64,000 nt of DNA, taken from contig JAOANR010000006.1 in the NCBI GenBank assembly GCA_030278955.1, positions 58,432,915-58,496,914 of the forward strand. Reading direction: 5' to 3'. The DNA is from Hygrophila difformis. Taxonomy: Eukaryota; Streptophyta; Magnoliopsida; Lamiales; Acanthaceae. Below, piece after piece: positions 53,922 through 64,000 of the stretch. The notes beneath the pieces were generated by a model. That model saw nothing but the letters and a program-made list of their open reading frames with translations, was not told the DNA's origin and made no database searches. Position 1 is the stretch's first letter. Every line of letters begins with the position of its first letter. The position numbers and the translations under genes were made by a program.

Positions 53922-55123
53922 AGAAGACAGGATTCAGACCACTGAAAACCTGTCTGGATTCTTTTCAAGGATGGCGATCTCGAATCGAACCATGGAAAGA
54001 ATAATGCAACAAGATTCCAACCTCAGCCCATATGACGGATTCAGAATTGGCGGGATTGGACGAGTTCTTAACCAGATGGGACTCAACCAGAGAAGACATA
54101 ACATCATCTACAAGGTAAGTGCAGGTGAGTTTGCAATTCCTATGGAACTTACTTGTAATGTTATGGATATGCAATTAATTCCTAAAGAAGAAATTCTTGA
54201 GGAATTAAGCAGAATGAAAGAGGAAATCGCCATTACTATGAAATGGATCCACATAGGAGCCATTGAAGTAGTAATTAAGGCAACCTTCAAAGAAGGCATT
54301 GATTCTGAATTACATCTATCAATCACTGATAGAAGAATCAATAACCTTAGAGATGGTCTTCTTGGAACTATGGTAGGAAATTTATATGCTGGGAAGTTAA
54401 TGTTTGACATACATCCCAGAATTTCCTATAACTTAGCTGACCAAGATTTTAGTAGAGTTCTAACCCTTCATCATGATTTTAAAAGAAATGATCTGATGAA
54501 AGAAGGGAGCAGACCATATTCTATTACTTATAGAATCTCTTATGCACTTTCCAATAGTCATCATTCTGACTTATTTCTCAGGAAAGAATATAAAGGAAAT
54601 TCCTAGAATTTTCAAGGAATTTGCTAAAGTCATGACTCTAAATCCTACCCAGATTCCAAGGTTAGGAGGAGTAGACATACAAATAAGAGATCATCCAATT
54701 CTAGACAGATCAACGAGTGCTAGAATTGAGTACGCAAGCCGTATGTCTTTTTCGGAAGACAGAATTCTGGCATATAAAGGGAATGAGTTCATCAAAGATT
54801 TTACTCCTCAATCCATTGGGGTAGATAATATAAAGATAAAATGCCCTGAAGGATGGAAAGAAATACGAGTAATATTCGACATCACTGAAAAGATTAACCG
54901 TTTTCCATGTGATGACTTATACCACTTGTAGCAACCATCAATTGGAACCTATGAAGGAACAATTGAAATTGCAGGACACGAGATCAGAGTCTTAGGCACA
55001 ACCGGAAAAGACAATGGGGTTATGATTTTGGGATTAAGTTGTCTCGAAAATCATAAACCATGGGTAAGAAAGGATAATGGTAGAGAATTTAATCTGAATG
55101 GTCACACCATCAGAATTAAATGA
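53896..55123 (+). pseudogene. Viral movement protein (30K superfamily type), broken
   Basis: The first frame, with candidate ATG at 53896, overlaps the coat ORF's end and runs to 54606. A shift near 54545-54606 moves to the frame 54542-54931, which ends in TAG (54929-54931); the same frame then stays open to TGA 55121-55123. Seen: segments typical of caulimovirid movement proteins such as GTMVGNLYAGKLMFDIHPR and YSITYRISYALSNS. Established: these form tubules through plasmodesmata. The terminal TGA overlaps the next ORF's ATG (ATGA at 55120), a normal arrangement in this family. Two lesions make it non-functional. Confidence 0.75.
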
Positions 55124-57176
55124 CAAGTCCATTCTCCATTTATATCTCAGTAGGGATAATATATGAAGAATATAAGTCAGAATATTTCGCAGCTTATATT
55201 GATTCAGGATCAGGTATTTGCACGGCAAAACCAGGAGTTTTCCCTAGCGAAGTTATGGAATCATTACCCATTATTGCAGGAAGAGATTTTTCCCAAAAAA
55301 TCTTAGTACTAAATAAGGGTATTCAACAAGCCAATATCATGATTGGAGGAGCATTTGGTACACCTTGGTATAAGGTAAAAACGCCTCCTATTTACTTTCA
55401 TGACACAGGATCGGATATTTTGTTAGGGAATAATTTTATACAATCTTTTACAAAATATGTTCAAGATAACAAAAGAAATTTGTTAATATTTACCACAAGT
55501 TGTGGAAATGATATACAGATGTTGCGTAGGGAAAATGCATTCAACAGGTTAATGCCTATATTATTTCGCAGCAAACGTGGTGATAATGATGCCAAACTAA
55601 CCCATCCAAAAATGCAGGATAAAAGAAAGTTTGGTAAGGCTTTGTTGTCTTTTAAACAACAAGGATTTGATGAAGCTTCTATTGAGGAAATTATAAACCT
55701 CAAAGAAGCAATGCAGGAAATGAAGTCATTAAATATAACTTCATTAGACATTGATGGGGAAACTAAATTGTCCCTCGAAAATGTCAAAAGACTTATCCAG
55801 AGAAACTTTAACGAGGATCCTCTGGCATGGTGGGATAAAAACAAGATCGAAGCTACTCTACAGGTAAAAGAACAATATAAATATGAGTATGTTCGATACA
55901 AACCCATCTTAATGAATATGCAGGATAAGAAAGATATGCAGCAAATTATCAAGGAGCATATTGATCTTAAACTCATCGAGCCTGGAGTCTCAGCTTATAG
56001 TAGCCCGGGATTCTTGGTAAGAAACCACGGTGAAATAAAGAGAGGTAAATCCAGGTTGGTAATAAACTATAAAGGTATTAACAAAATAATACAGTTTGAT
56101 GGTTATTACATTCCGAGTAGAGAACACTTAATTGATTGCATCATAGGTGCTAAAGTGTTTTCTAAATTTGATTGCAAATCTGGTTTCTATCAGATTAAGA
56201 TGGAGAATAAGTCGAAGAAATTCACAGCATTCTCCACCCCACAAGGGCAATATATTTGGAATGTTATGCCAATGGGGCTTTCTAATGCCCCTCAGATATT
56301 CCAAAGAAAGATGGATAATCTATTTAAGGATTATCTAGAGTTTATGTTCGTCTGCATAGATGACATTCTGATTGCATCTCGAAATATTAAAGAGCATAGT
56401 AAACATCTTGAAATATTTTCTGTGCATGTCACAGGGAAGGTCTAGTTCTCTCTGAGAAAAAGGCCACTATCGCTGCTAACAAAATTGATTTCTTAGGAGT
56501 TCAAATTGATGAAGCAGGAATAGAGTTACAGGAACACATTGTGGAGAAAATCCGCAATTTTCCTGATATATTAAAACACAAGAAACAACTTCAGAGTTTC
56601 TTAGGAGTTGTAAATTTTGCGGGTATGTTTATTAAAGACCTTGCAAAATATAGAAAGGATTTTAGACCACTCCTGAAAGAGACTGAAAGCTCTAGATGGA
56701 AATGGGAAGAAATCCATACCAAGAGAATTCGTGAACTAAAGCGAGTCTGCAATAGCTTGCCAAAACTCGCGATACCTCAGGATGAGGATGAGCTGGTAGT
56801 TTACACAGACGCCAATGATTTTCGATGGGCAGGAGTGCTCATGAGAAAAAAAACTACGGGTCAAGAACCTTGTAGATACACAGGAGGGTTGTTCACTGAA
56901 CAACAAGCCAAACTTTGGCATATTAACGAGAAGGAATTCTTTGCAGTATGGAAAACATTTAAAAAATGGCCTTTATTCTTACTTGCAGAGAAATTTGTAT
57001 TAAAAGTTTATACTAATGTTAGGGCTTTTTTAAAAAATAAACTTGAATCAAAAATTGAAAAAGCTCGCATTATCAGATGGCAAGCTGAATGTCAATATTA
57101 TACTTATGATATTGATGTTATAAAATCTAATGAAAATGTTCTTGCGGATTTCTTGACGAGAGATGGAAGCATTTGA
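55120..57176 (+). pseudogene. Viral protease-reverse transcriptase-RNase H, frameshifted
   Basis: The first frame, 55120-56445 (441 codons), has the aspartic protease (AAYIDSGSGICTA, SDILLGNNF), then RT with LKLIEPGVSAYSSPGFLV, SRLVINYKGINK, FSKFDCKSGFYQI and MPMGLSNAPQIFQ. The catalytic box reads CIDD where YIDD is expected. A one-base shift at about 56420-56436 ends this frame; the other frame continues to 57176 with FLGVQIDEAGIEL, FLGVVNFAG and RNase H (VVYTDANDF, WHINEKEFFAVWKTF, ENVLADFLTRDG). No integrase follows, as expected for a pararetrovirus. Frameshift and catalytic Tyr to Cys change both disable it. Confidence 0.9.
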
Positions 57177-57687
57177 AGCTGATTCCATCACTACGAGATT
57201 CAGGCACCTCAGAGAAAACCTAGAGGAGCTATCGAAGCATTTTGGACAGCTCGAGATCAATGCACGAGCAGCTGGCCAAATACAACAGAGCGATGTGGAC
57301 ATGGTCCGCAACAATATACGAACCTCCCATATAGCAATGACAGCACTATGGGAAACAGTATTAGAGCCAATCAGGAAAGCGTCAGCTTCCCTGGTAAACA
57401 AAGAGAAATGTGCCCAAAAAGCTAAAGTGGTCACATATGAAGAAGCAGATTCAAGCACTGCTTCAAAGGAACCATTGTCGGATACCGACAAAAATGTTGA
57501 GCAAGAGGAAAGTCACATTTCCGAAAGTTCAAGTCAACCCACTGCCTCTGGGGTAAAAGAGGAAGAAATTAACCTTAGGCCAATGACAGACACCTCTAAG
57601 GTTAATTCAGACGAGAAGGTCCTATCTACTGCTTGGCTAGACTACCAAGGAAAATGGGAACAACTGGTTTCCAAAAAGGGAATATAG
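57163..57687 (+). CDS. Viral downstream ORF, unknown (position of the transactivator)
   Basis: 174 codons; the ATG at 57163 overlaps the end of the pol frame (stop 57176). Helical N-terminal half with Leu/Glu heptads (RHLRENLEELSKHFGQLE), acidic Ser/Thr-rich middle, short C-terminus. The overlap indicates a real viral ORF. Its place after pol is that of the translation transactivator in solendoviruses and cavemoviruses, but it is much shorter and I see no transactivator motif; it may be a truncated or different protein. Confidence 0.5.
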   Translation: MEAFEADSITTRFRHLRENLEELSKHFGQLEINARAAGQIQQSDVDMVRNNIRTSHIAMTALWETVLEPIRKASASLVNKEKCAQKAKVVTYEEADSSTASKEPLSDTDKNVEQEESHISESSSQPTASGVKEEEINLRPMTDTSKVNSDEKVLSTAWLDYQGKWEQLVSKKGI

Positions 57688-57927
57688 TAATCAGTTTTCT
57701 CCATTTAAGACATTAAATTCATGCATCTGAAAACATTTAAGACATTAAATTATATACATCTAAGTAAAGCATAAGCATATATTGACTACAATATTGTATA
57801 CACTTTGTTGATTTATAACAGAGTAAAAATCAGTAACAGATTCATTCAACCAGAACTCATTCAATTGTGCATTCTACAAGCAATGCTAGGCAAAGATATA
57901 CAAAAAAAAAAAATGAAAAATGGGTAA
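57688..57927. other. Right flank of the viral sequence, no gene
   Basis: AT-rich with repeated ATTTAAGACATTAAAT (57702 and 57739). May contain the 3' untranslated part of the exon proposed at 57928-58031. Confidence 0.45.
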
Positions 57928-58031
57928 TCAAAGGCACACCCTTTCTTCTCCTCTTGTCTTCAGAACCTCCCCGTTCTCATAGCTAGATGGAAAATGTCTT
58001 AAATCATTTGGACTACAATGTAAGATCTTGT
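57928..58031 (-). CDS. Candidate terminal exon of an unidentified host gene
   Basis: On the minus strand a pyrimidine-rich acceptor (TTTGTTTCTGTATAG, AG at 58033-58032) leads into a 34-codon open frame to TGA 57928-57930, with HCSPNDLRHFPSSYENGEV and TRGEERVCL. Composition is gene-like compared with the surrounding AT-rich DNA. No upstream exon was found before the retrotransposon at 58611, so the gene may be cut off. Family not recognised; could be chance. Confidence 0.3.
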
Positions 58032-58610
58032 CTATACAGAAACAAACCCATTCCACACCTCATTAATAGTTTCAACAAGACCACATTTTTACACAGAAGT
58101 TAGATATCTCTTTGGTGCATAAAATTTGAAGCTGAGTTGAGCCTAAAAACAACGACAATTGCAGAGATAAACAAAGTATGGAATATGATGCCAAAGAAAG
58201 AAGGAAGAAAAAAAAAAAAAACCTAAATGCATACATAAACTACCCATAACCCCAGGCAAAACACCACCAACCCACAAAAAAAAAGGATAAAAAAACGTAA
58301 ATAAAAAAAAAGAAAAAAGAAAAGAGACGATGACTTAATTATTGTATCATGTAACCCTACATTTTATAATTATTCATTGTCACACATTTTGTTTAAAGAA
58401 AATAATAAGAAAAAGTGTGGGGGTTACAGTGATTGGTCCAATTAATGAAAGATGACAAACATTATAATTCATGAAGTAAAGATGTTGCCTTATAAATGAG
58501 ATTGGAAAGCCCAAATCATGGTACAAATGAACAGAGCAAGGGTGACAGGAAGTGAAACCAATGAACAGAGCTGATAAATAATGACCAAAATAGTCAACCA
58601 ATGATAATGC
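58032..58610. other. AT-rich, no gene
   Basis: A-rich runs; a 73-codon frame on the minus strand (58380-58601) shows no known motif and is likely chance. Confidence 0.55.
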
Positions 58611-61196
58611 TGTAATACCCGAGAATTTTCCAACATAAAATAAAACAATAATTAAATAAATAAATAATAAATAAAATAAATACTATAAATAAATAAACAA
58701 AGCCAGCAAATAAAAGAAATAAATAAATATAAGGAAATGAGAAATGAGATTTTTACTTAAAAAGGAATTAAAGGAAAGGATGGATAAATGAAACACCAAA
58801 ACCCGACACTAATGAACTCGAGTATTCGAGTCCAAAACATCCAACTAGACTAAGAATAAAATTAGAAAGAAAGTATGAACTCGAATATACCCCGGGAATC
58901 GGAATTCGGGAGCAAAGAGGGATAGAAACCCGAAAGAGAGGCGGAAACGCACGACGGATCGCACGACCCGCCCGGACCGAAGTCCAGGCGAAGTCGGCGC
59001 GGTGGCCGCGCGCTGGAAGGGGAAAACCGCGCCACGACCGCGCCACCCCACAGATTTGGTTGTTGCGTGAATCTCTCACCCGAACGCGGATTTTTCGACT
59101 TTCGGTTGAACACCTCTCGACTCCAGAGTTCTAGGTCGGCCGTGGACGCCCTAGGGACTTAGAATTCTATAAATAAGCCCCTTGGGAGCCCCGAACAAGT
59201 TTACGAAACCCTAAAGCACTCTATACGTTCGAAACCCTAAATCCGGAGTCGTCGGAGGCACGAAACCAAGACGAACGCTGTTGGACGAGTTCGCAACAGA
59301 TCTCCATAGTCGTGGTAAGTCTCGGTCCAATCTCTGTTCAATAAACGATTCGAAAACGAATCCTAATCATCTCCTTTTTCTTTCTACACCCCCGTATCGA
59401 ATCTAGATCGTAGAACCCGACGAACGGAGAGGAGAAACGGTGATCTGGAAGCCACGCCTCCGAATTGGACATTCCCGACGTTCATAGATACTGTAAGTTA
59501 ACCTTACATGGTTTTGGGAGATTTTAAAACATTCGAAACCTAAAAGATTTGACAAGAATCATAAATCTGTCCACTTTTGTTTTCCTACCGACGCAACAGA
59601 ATTGTTGAATTTTTCCGATCCTTAAAACGAACTCAAACGGAAAAACTTAAAACACGAAAAACGTTCCTAAGACTTAGACCTAGCTACTGTAAAAATTTGA
59701 GAATTTTTGGAGTTGATTTGATAGGTGAAAACCCGTTGAAACCGAACTGTTTGATTTAGATCTTGAAATCTGGGACAGGACTTAGGATTGATCTTGATCT
59801 CGTTTTTGATATAGGATCTAGGCTGTTTTAGATCTTTGGCCGAACATGAAAGTTGTAGATAAATGTCTTAAGATGATCCCTGTCAAATTTCATTAAATTT
59901 GGAGTTGAATTGATATGGTAGAAACTGAAATCTTTGATCTGTGATGTATTGAACTCGGACAGATTTCTTGTTATGCGAAAATTAGCGATTTTGACCTACT
60001 TAGGTATCTCGGATTGAAAAAGTTAAAACATGAAAGTTGTAGATCTTGATGTTTCCGAGTCAGATGTGAAATTTTGGAATTTTTGGAATTAAATCTGATT
60101 TTAGACGAATTTTGGAGTAAACTGTGATTTACCGAAACGAAATTTTGAAATCTTGTTGAAACATGGAATTAACCTTTAGGGTTGAAACGAATTGAGATAT
60201 TGTTTCTAAATGAATACAATGGAAGTCAGATTTTTAAAAACTAAATCCCCTTACAAACTTGATAGATTAAAATTAGGGGTGAGTGCTCTGCAGGGTGCCC
60301 CCTAACGATTCACTTCGTGCCGTAATGGACGATGGTGACCCCGCGCGCTATCCTTGAAATGTGATATTGCCAAAACGGCGAAACTTAGAGCCTACACTCT
60401 CGTGAATATCCGTATGGGTTTCCCGAGGCTCCGGAGTGGTACTGGGTATGGCTGATACGGCTGCGGCCGCCGGGCTACCGGCTAAACTTGTTGACATCGC
60501 GATCTTTATCGTGAAACTTGAAATACCAAATCGGGAATGTAACGGGGATTCTAAATTAAATTAAACTAGATTAAATTATATTGTTGTCCAATTAAATTAT
60601 TTAAATGCTTTATTTAAAATTATGGCTTTTATGATTAAACCATGTGATATGTGTTATTAAATAGAGCCTGAGATAGATTGTGCCATATAATATGGATTAT
60701 ATGAAATCAAATATTATGTTATTATCATGCTTTTGTTAAATTATTAAAGTTATGGCTTTTAAACCCTACGATCATGCATGTGTTAACTTACTCAGCAATT
60801 TTGCTGATCAAAACCGTTTTTATTCCTTTCTTTACAGAATATGTGGAATGAGCATGTGTGAGCACGAATCATGCATGGGATTTTGGGAACTTTTATTTTG
60901 CTTTTAAATTTCGTACTTGGACTATACTATGAACGGGCCTGTTTAACCCGTGTTTTGGCCATGTCGGCCCTTTTTATATTTTCCGCTGCGATACTGTACT
61001 AAACTAAATATTTCCGCTGCGCTATGCTATTATTATTTTCGATTATATTGTATGGGCTATTTTGAATGCTTTAAATGTTTTAAACACTGCAATACCTAGC
61101 CTTGCATCTCTTTAGTAAGCTCGGAGAAACCGTGTCTTACTAGGGAGATGTGGCGGTGACATCCCGACCTGGGTTACCAAAAACCGGGGTGTTACA
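58611..61196 (+). repeat. 5' LTR (2586 bp)
   Basis: Starts TGTAATACCC and ends GGGGTGTTACA. The last 75 bases are homologous to the inverted first 75 bases at 3978. GC-rich patch CGCGGTGGCCGCGCG at about 58999. TATA box at 59168. It has no hairpin array like that at 4647, though the 3' third is otherwise similar in layout. Confidence 0.9.
59168..59175 (+). promoter_or_regulatory. LTR TATA box
   Basis: TATAAATA followed by a short GC-containing start region and the words AAACCCTAAA (59214 and 59231), common near plant transcription starts. Confidence 0.6.
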
Positions 61197-61199
61197 AGT

Positions 61200-61217
61200 T
61201 GGTATCAGAGCCAGGTT
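61200..61217 (+). other. Primer binding site, initiator tRNA-Met
   Basis: TGGTATCAGAGCCAGGTT, three bases after the LTR end. Full complement of the tRNA 3' end. Confidence 0.95.
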
Positions 61218-61577
61218 ATTTTCAAATTATTATTTTTAAACCATTATTATTTTTAAGCTATTATTAATATTTTGATATATTTTAAATTTTAAATTTTTAT
61301 TTCCATGGAGAAATTTTTATTTTAAAACCCATGGGAAAAAAAAATATATGGGTATTAAATTATTATTGGGGGGGAAATATCATTTGCATATGCATGTTGC
61401 ATCTCTGCTATGAACTTAGAATCTTGGCGAAACTTGAACTTAGAATCTTTGCGAAACTTGAACTTAGCAATCTTGGCGAAACTTGAACTTAGAATCTTGG
61501 AAACTCGAACTTAGAATCTTGGAAACTCGAACCTAGAATCTTGGCGAATATTAACCTAGATCTCTTGCTTGCGCTAG
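61218..61577 (+). other. Leader with a 24-base tandem repeat (61411-61560)
   Basis: About six copies of TGAACTTAGAATCTTGGCG plus AAACT, some shortened, just before ORF0. No ORF. Such leader repeats could matter for packaging or translation, which is untested. Confidence 0.8.
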
Positions 61578-61913
61578 ATGGCTAGTCAAGACATGATGCA
61601 GTTGATGGTCAGGATGATGAGCGTTCATCTCGATTCCCACCAAACCCTAGAGCAGATGAAGTACCGTATGGCTCAATTGGAGGCCAACTTACATCACATG
61701 GGCAACTTGAGAGAGGCGGATCATCACCGCATAAACAAACTCGAGCGTCAAGTTCAAACCCTCACTACACAAAACTTAATACTAAAGGAATACATCGATG
61801 CCCACGGGCAAGATTTAAACACTATCTTTGACGACCTACTACCGCCGAGTTCGGAGGAGGAAGATCCGGAGGAAGATCCTGCTACCCCGCCGAGAGACGT
61901 CATGAGGCACTAG
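61578..61913 (+). CDS. Small coiled-coil leader ORF (ORF0), homologue of 10194-10592
   Basis: 111 codons from ATG 61578. Met-rich start, central helices with EQMKYRMAQLEANLHH and HRINKLERQVQTL that predict a coiled coil, acidic end (SSEEEDPEEDPATPP). Lies between primer site and gag, 260 bases before the gag ATG. Same position and pattern in the non-autonomous element, which supports a real protein. Function unknown. Confidence 0.7.
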   Translation: MASQDMMQLMVRMMSVHLDSHQTLEQMKYRMAQLEANLHHMGNLREADHHRINKLERQVQTLTTQNLILKEYIDAHGQDLNTIFDDLLPPSSEEEDPEEDPATPPRDVMRH

Positions 61914-62174
61914 AGATTCTACAATTAGACATTGTTTTGCTAGAAAAATATTTCTACTTTTGTACTAAAATTTCTTTTGAGGAAATAAAATGCCCGATTT
62001 ATTTTGTTTAAATCAAAACAACAAAACAAAATAAAATAAAACCCCGAAGCATACGATGCTTCTTAATCCGAACAAAGCACCACGTGCTAAATTACTACAC
62101 ATATATACATTCATAGAAATTGCTTAGACTATATGCTAAATTCATCAGTCCTAAACTATCCTATTTGTACCAGA

Positions 62175-64000
62175 ATGGCACCCAGAGGAAGAGGAAGAGG
62201 CAGAGCCCAACCTGCTCCCCAAACCACTACTGAAACACCTACTGAAACACCACCAAACGTCACCGAACCAAACCAACCTGATGAGGAACAGCCCCAAGGT
62301 GCGCAGGACGCCCCCGCACCAAACAATGTGGGCGATCGTCTTAGGACGATAGAGGAAGTGTTGATTGCGCTTGGAAATGCGCAAGTCAACCAGGGTCAAG
62401 CTGCGGCGGTACCTCCGCCCCAAGCTCGCCCTAACTACCTGGCGATGGTGAATCCCTACCAGCCGCCCCACTATGCTGGTGAGGAGGATCCAGCTAAACT
62501 GGAGGAATGGATCCGGACTTTCGACAAGCTGCTGGGAGCGGTCAAATGTCCGGAAGAAGAGAGGGTACATGTCGCTTCATACTACTTGGGAGGCGAAGCT
62601 AATGACTGGTGGCAAGCAACGCAAGCCAAACTAACTGAAGATGACGAGCCTTACTCGTGGATGGAGATGATGGAACTACTCAGGGATCGATTCTATCCCT
62701 TGAGTACCAAAGCTGCCATGTACGAAGAATTCCTGTCGTTGAAGCAAGGAAGCCAAACGGTGCAGGAATACTACACCCGCTTCAAGGAGCTGGTGAGGTT
62801 CGCACCAAGGCTAGTACCTACTGATGCGGAAAAGGCACAGAAGTTCGAAATGGGTCTGAACCTGTCTGTGCGTGAAGTGATCGCGGGGGTACACTACCCC
62901 GATTTGCAAGCCGTATACGATCGCGCTGTAGCAGTAGCACGCGTGCAGCAGCTGAAAAGAAGGGTGAGTGGGGAGTCCAGCAGGGGTCCTCAGGACAAGA
63001 GAAGTCGAGATTCACGAAACGAGAACAACACTGGAAGGAACGAGCAGCGCAGAGGGTCGAATAGGCCCCAACAGAACAACACTGGGAGGAGGTTCAATCA
63101 AGAAGATCCGGTACCGCCTTGCCCGCGGTGTGGACGACCACATCTGGCAAGGGGATGCCCGCAACAAGGCGCCTGTTACCGATGCGGTCGAATGGGTCAC
63201 GTTCGACGGGAATGTCGAACTAGGCTCGAGAACATAACGAAGAGGGACGATTTGGTCGCGGGGCAAGAACAGCCTCAAAACCAAAACGGGCGAAATGGGA
63301 ATAACCAAGGGTACAGACCCCCTCAAAATAGGCCGCAAAACCAGAACCAGAACCAACGACCTCCACCCCCGCAGAATCAAAACCAACAGCAAAATCAGCA
63401 GCCAAATGGGAATCAGCAGGGCAATCAGGGACGCCCTGTGGGGAGGCTCAACGTGGTGAACCAAGCGGACGTGCCTGCGCAAGGAGAAGTGATGGCAGGT
63501 ACATTTCACGTTTTGAATACACCCCTTAGAATTTTATTTGATTCCGGAGCTAGTTGCTCAATTATTGCATCAAGGATAGTGCCTGAGTTAGATCTACCTA
63601 AGTGCGAGAGAATTAGCTTAGGAATTCAATTGCCTTCTGGAGAAGTAGTGTCTTGCTCTAAACGATATAACGGCATTCCTATAGTGATAAAGAACGTAGA
63701 ATTCTTCGCGAACTTGGTAGAATTTAACTTAAGAGACTTTGACATCATACTGGGGATGGATTGGCTATCCCAGTATAAAGCGGTGATCGAATGCCAAAAG
63801 CAAAAGATCACCTTGTCAAAAAGTAGGGGAAAGAGAGTTATCTTTTACTCTCAGCCCCCTAAGAAAAGTAACAAGATCGTTAGTGCACTTAAACTAAGTA
63901 GCTTGATGCGTAAGGGGTATGAACTATATGCGTGCTATGTGCACAACCTTGAGGCGGAAGAGAACAAGGTTGATAGCATACCAGTGGTAAGAGAATACCC
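62175..64000 (+). CDS. Chromovirus gag-pol polyprotein, 5' part (open at window end)
   Basis: The ATG at 62175 (MAPRGRGRGRAQ) opens a frame without a stop through base 64000, 608 codons. Seen: Arg/Pro/Gln-rich N-terminus; gag capsid domain about 85-260 with WIRTFDKLLG, YYLGGEANDWW, FYPLSTKAAMYEEF and VQEYYTRFKELVRFAP; two knuckle-like motifs, CPRCGRPHLARGC (about 315) and the canonical CYRCGRMGHVRREC (about 334); Asn/Gln-rich linker; aspartic protease with LFDSGASCSII (about 455) and DIILGMDWLSQY (about 525). Established: this is the gag-protease half of Del/Tekay-type chromoviruses, with RT, RNase H, integrase and chromodomain to follow. Being intact so far, it is a candidate source of enzymes for the short relative at 3978-13590. 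Confidence 0.95.
   Translation, partial: MAPRGRGRGRAQPAPQTTTETPTETPPNVTEPNQPDEEQPQGAQDAPAPNNVGDRLRTIEEVLIALGNAQVNQGQAAAVPPPQARPNYLAMVNPYQPPHYAGEEDPAKLEEWIRTFDKLLGAVKCPEEERVHVASYYLGGEANDWWQATQAKLTEDDEPYSWMEMMELLRDRFYPLSTKAAMYEEFLSLKQGSQTVQEYYTRFKELVRFAPRLVPTDAEKAQKFEMGLNLSVREVIAGVHYPDLQAVYDRAVAVARVQQLKRRVSGESSRGPQDKRSRDSRNENNTGRNEQRRGSNRPQQNNTGRRFNQEDPVPPCPRCGRPHLARGCPQQGACYRCGRMGHVRRECRTRLENITKRDDLVAGQEQPQNQNGRNGNNQGYRPPQNRPQNQNQNQRPPPPQNQNQQQNQQPNGNQQGNQGRPVGRLNVVNQADVPAQGEVMAGTFHVLNTPLRILFDSGASCSIIASRIVPELDLPKCERISLGIQLPSGEVVSCSKRYNGIPIVIKNVEFFANLVEFNLRDFDIILGMDWLSQYKAVIECQKQKITLSKSRGKRVIFYSQPPKKSNKIVSALKLSSLMRKGYELYACYVHNLEAEENKVDSIPVVREY

Larger units (their letters stand above)
52094..57687 (+). 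mobile_element. Endogenous pararetrovirus (Caulimoviridae), decayed
   Basis: Consecutive plus-strand ORFs: small coiled-coil ORF, coat protein with zinc knuckle, movement protein, protease-RT-RNase H, and a further ORF. There is no integrase and no LTR, which separates it from retrotransposons. Coat protein before movement protein, with a separate pol ORF, resembles the solendovirus/cavemovirus type rather than caulimovirus or petuvirus; genus is an inference. Stops and frameshifts hit the coat, movement and pol genes, so this copy cannot replicate. The intergenic region with promoter and primer site is not visible. Confidence 0.88.
58611..64000 (+). mobile_element. Chromovirus (Ty3/gypsy, Tekay/Del-like), 5' part; runs off the window
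   Basis: 5' LTR 58611-61196, initiator-tRNA-Met primer site, leader repeats, ORF0 and an uninterrupted gag-protease frame reaching the window end. LTR terminal sequence and primer site match the non-autonomous element at 3978-13590. Probably an intact or nearly intact copy; pol and 3' LTR lie outside. Confidence 0.93.

Noticed and set aside
58380..58601. 73-codon hydrophobic minus frame
   Set aside because: AT-rich, no motif, no promoter; likely chance.

Overview
This is a plant nuclear window, almost certainly from a dicot. The evidence is plant-type LTR retrotransposons primed by tRNA-Asp and initiator tRNA-Met, Stowaway- and Harbinger-type MITEs, an endogenous pararetrovirus, GT-AG introns and an LRR receptor kinase. 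An asterid (Lamiales-like) origin is a guess. Most of the sequence is nested repeats around a short gene-bearing island at about 36.4-45.2 kb.

Layout: (a) 1-3977, continuing at 13591, is minus-strand Athila-type (Ty3/gypsy) long LTR sequence with hairpin clusters. (b) 3978-13590 is a young non-autonomous chromovirus derivative inserted into it, with 2.7-kb LTRs and TSD GGCTT. It keeps only a leader ORF and the terminal chromodomain of pol, and carries an intact 444-residue ORF on the opposite strand. (c) 13865-14737 is an intact F-box ORF next to a palindrome cluster. (d) 16016-22156 is a decayed Athila gag-pol on the minus strand, with a perfect tRNA-Asp primer site and a very long 5' LTR (22157 to about 27046) that ends in a fragment of the same F-box gene. 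(e) 27047-28285 is the 3' end of a copia element. (f) 28576-29092 is a MITE. (g) 29280-35768 is a full-length but mutated copia element. (h) 36469-41746 is an intact four-exon LRR receptor kinase (minus), and 44861-45139 a small secreted-peptide gene (minus), with MITEs between them. (i) 46096-49931 is a CTCGAG-rich hAT-like element split by a gag-only LTR element (46433-49763). (j) 51.3-51.5 kb looks like a promoter and first exon of a host gene, followed by an endogenous caulimovirid (52094-57687). (k) 58611 to the window end is a chromovirus (plus strand) whose gag-pol frame is open to the last base.

The most unusual pattern is that several unrelated LTRs carry arrays of short hairpins in which the apex is constant while the two stem arms differ from unit to unit and change together: seven units with apex CACTAACGAGGC in the chromovirus-type LTR, a set with apex GTG in the Athila-type LTR at the left edge, and clusters of the palindrome AATTCGGTCTAGACCGAATT in the other Athila-type LTR and upstream of the F-box gene. 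Two Athila-type LTRs share the same backbone but have different hairpin families at equivalent positions. I know no standard name for this.

Limits: homology is judged by eye from motifs and internal comparison. Family names rest on recognised motifs. Exact boundaries of decayed elements are approximate.
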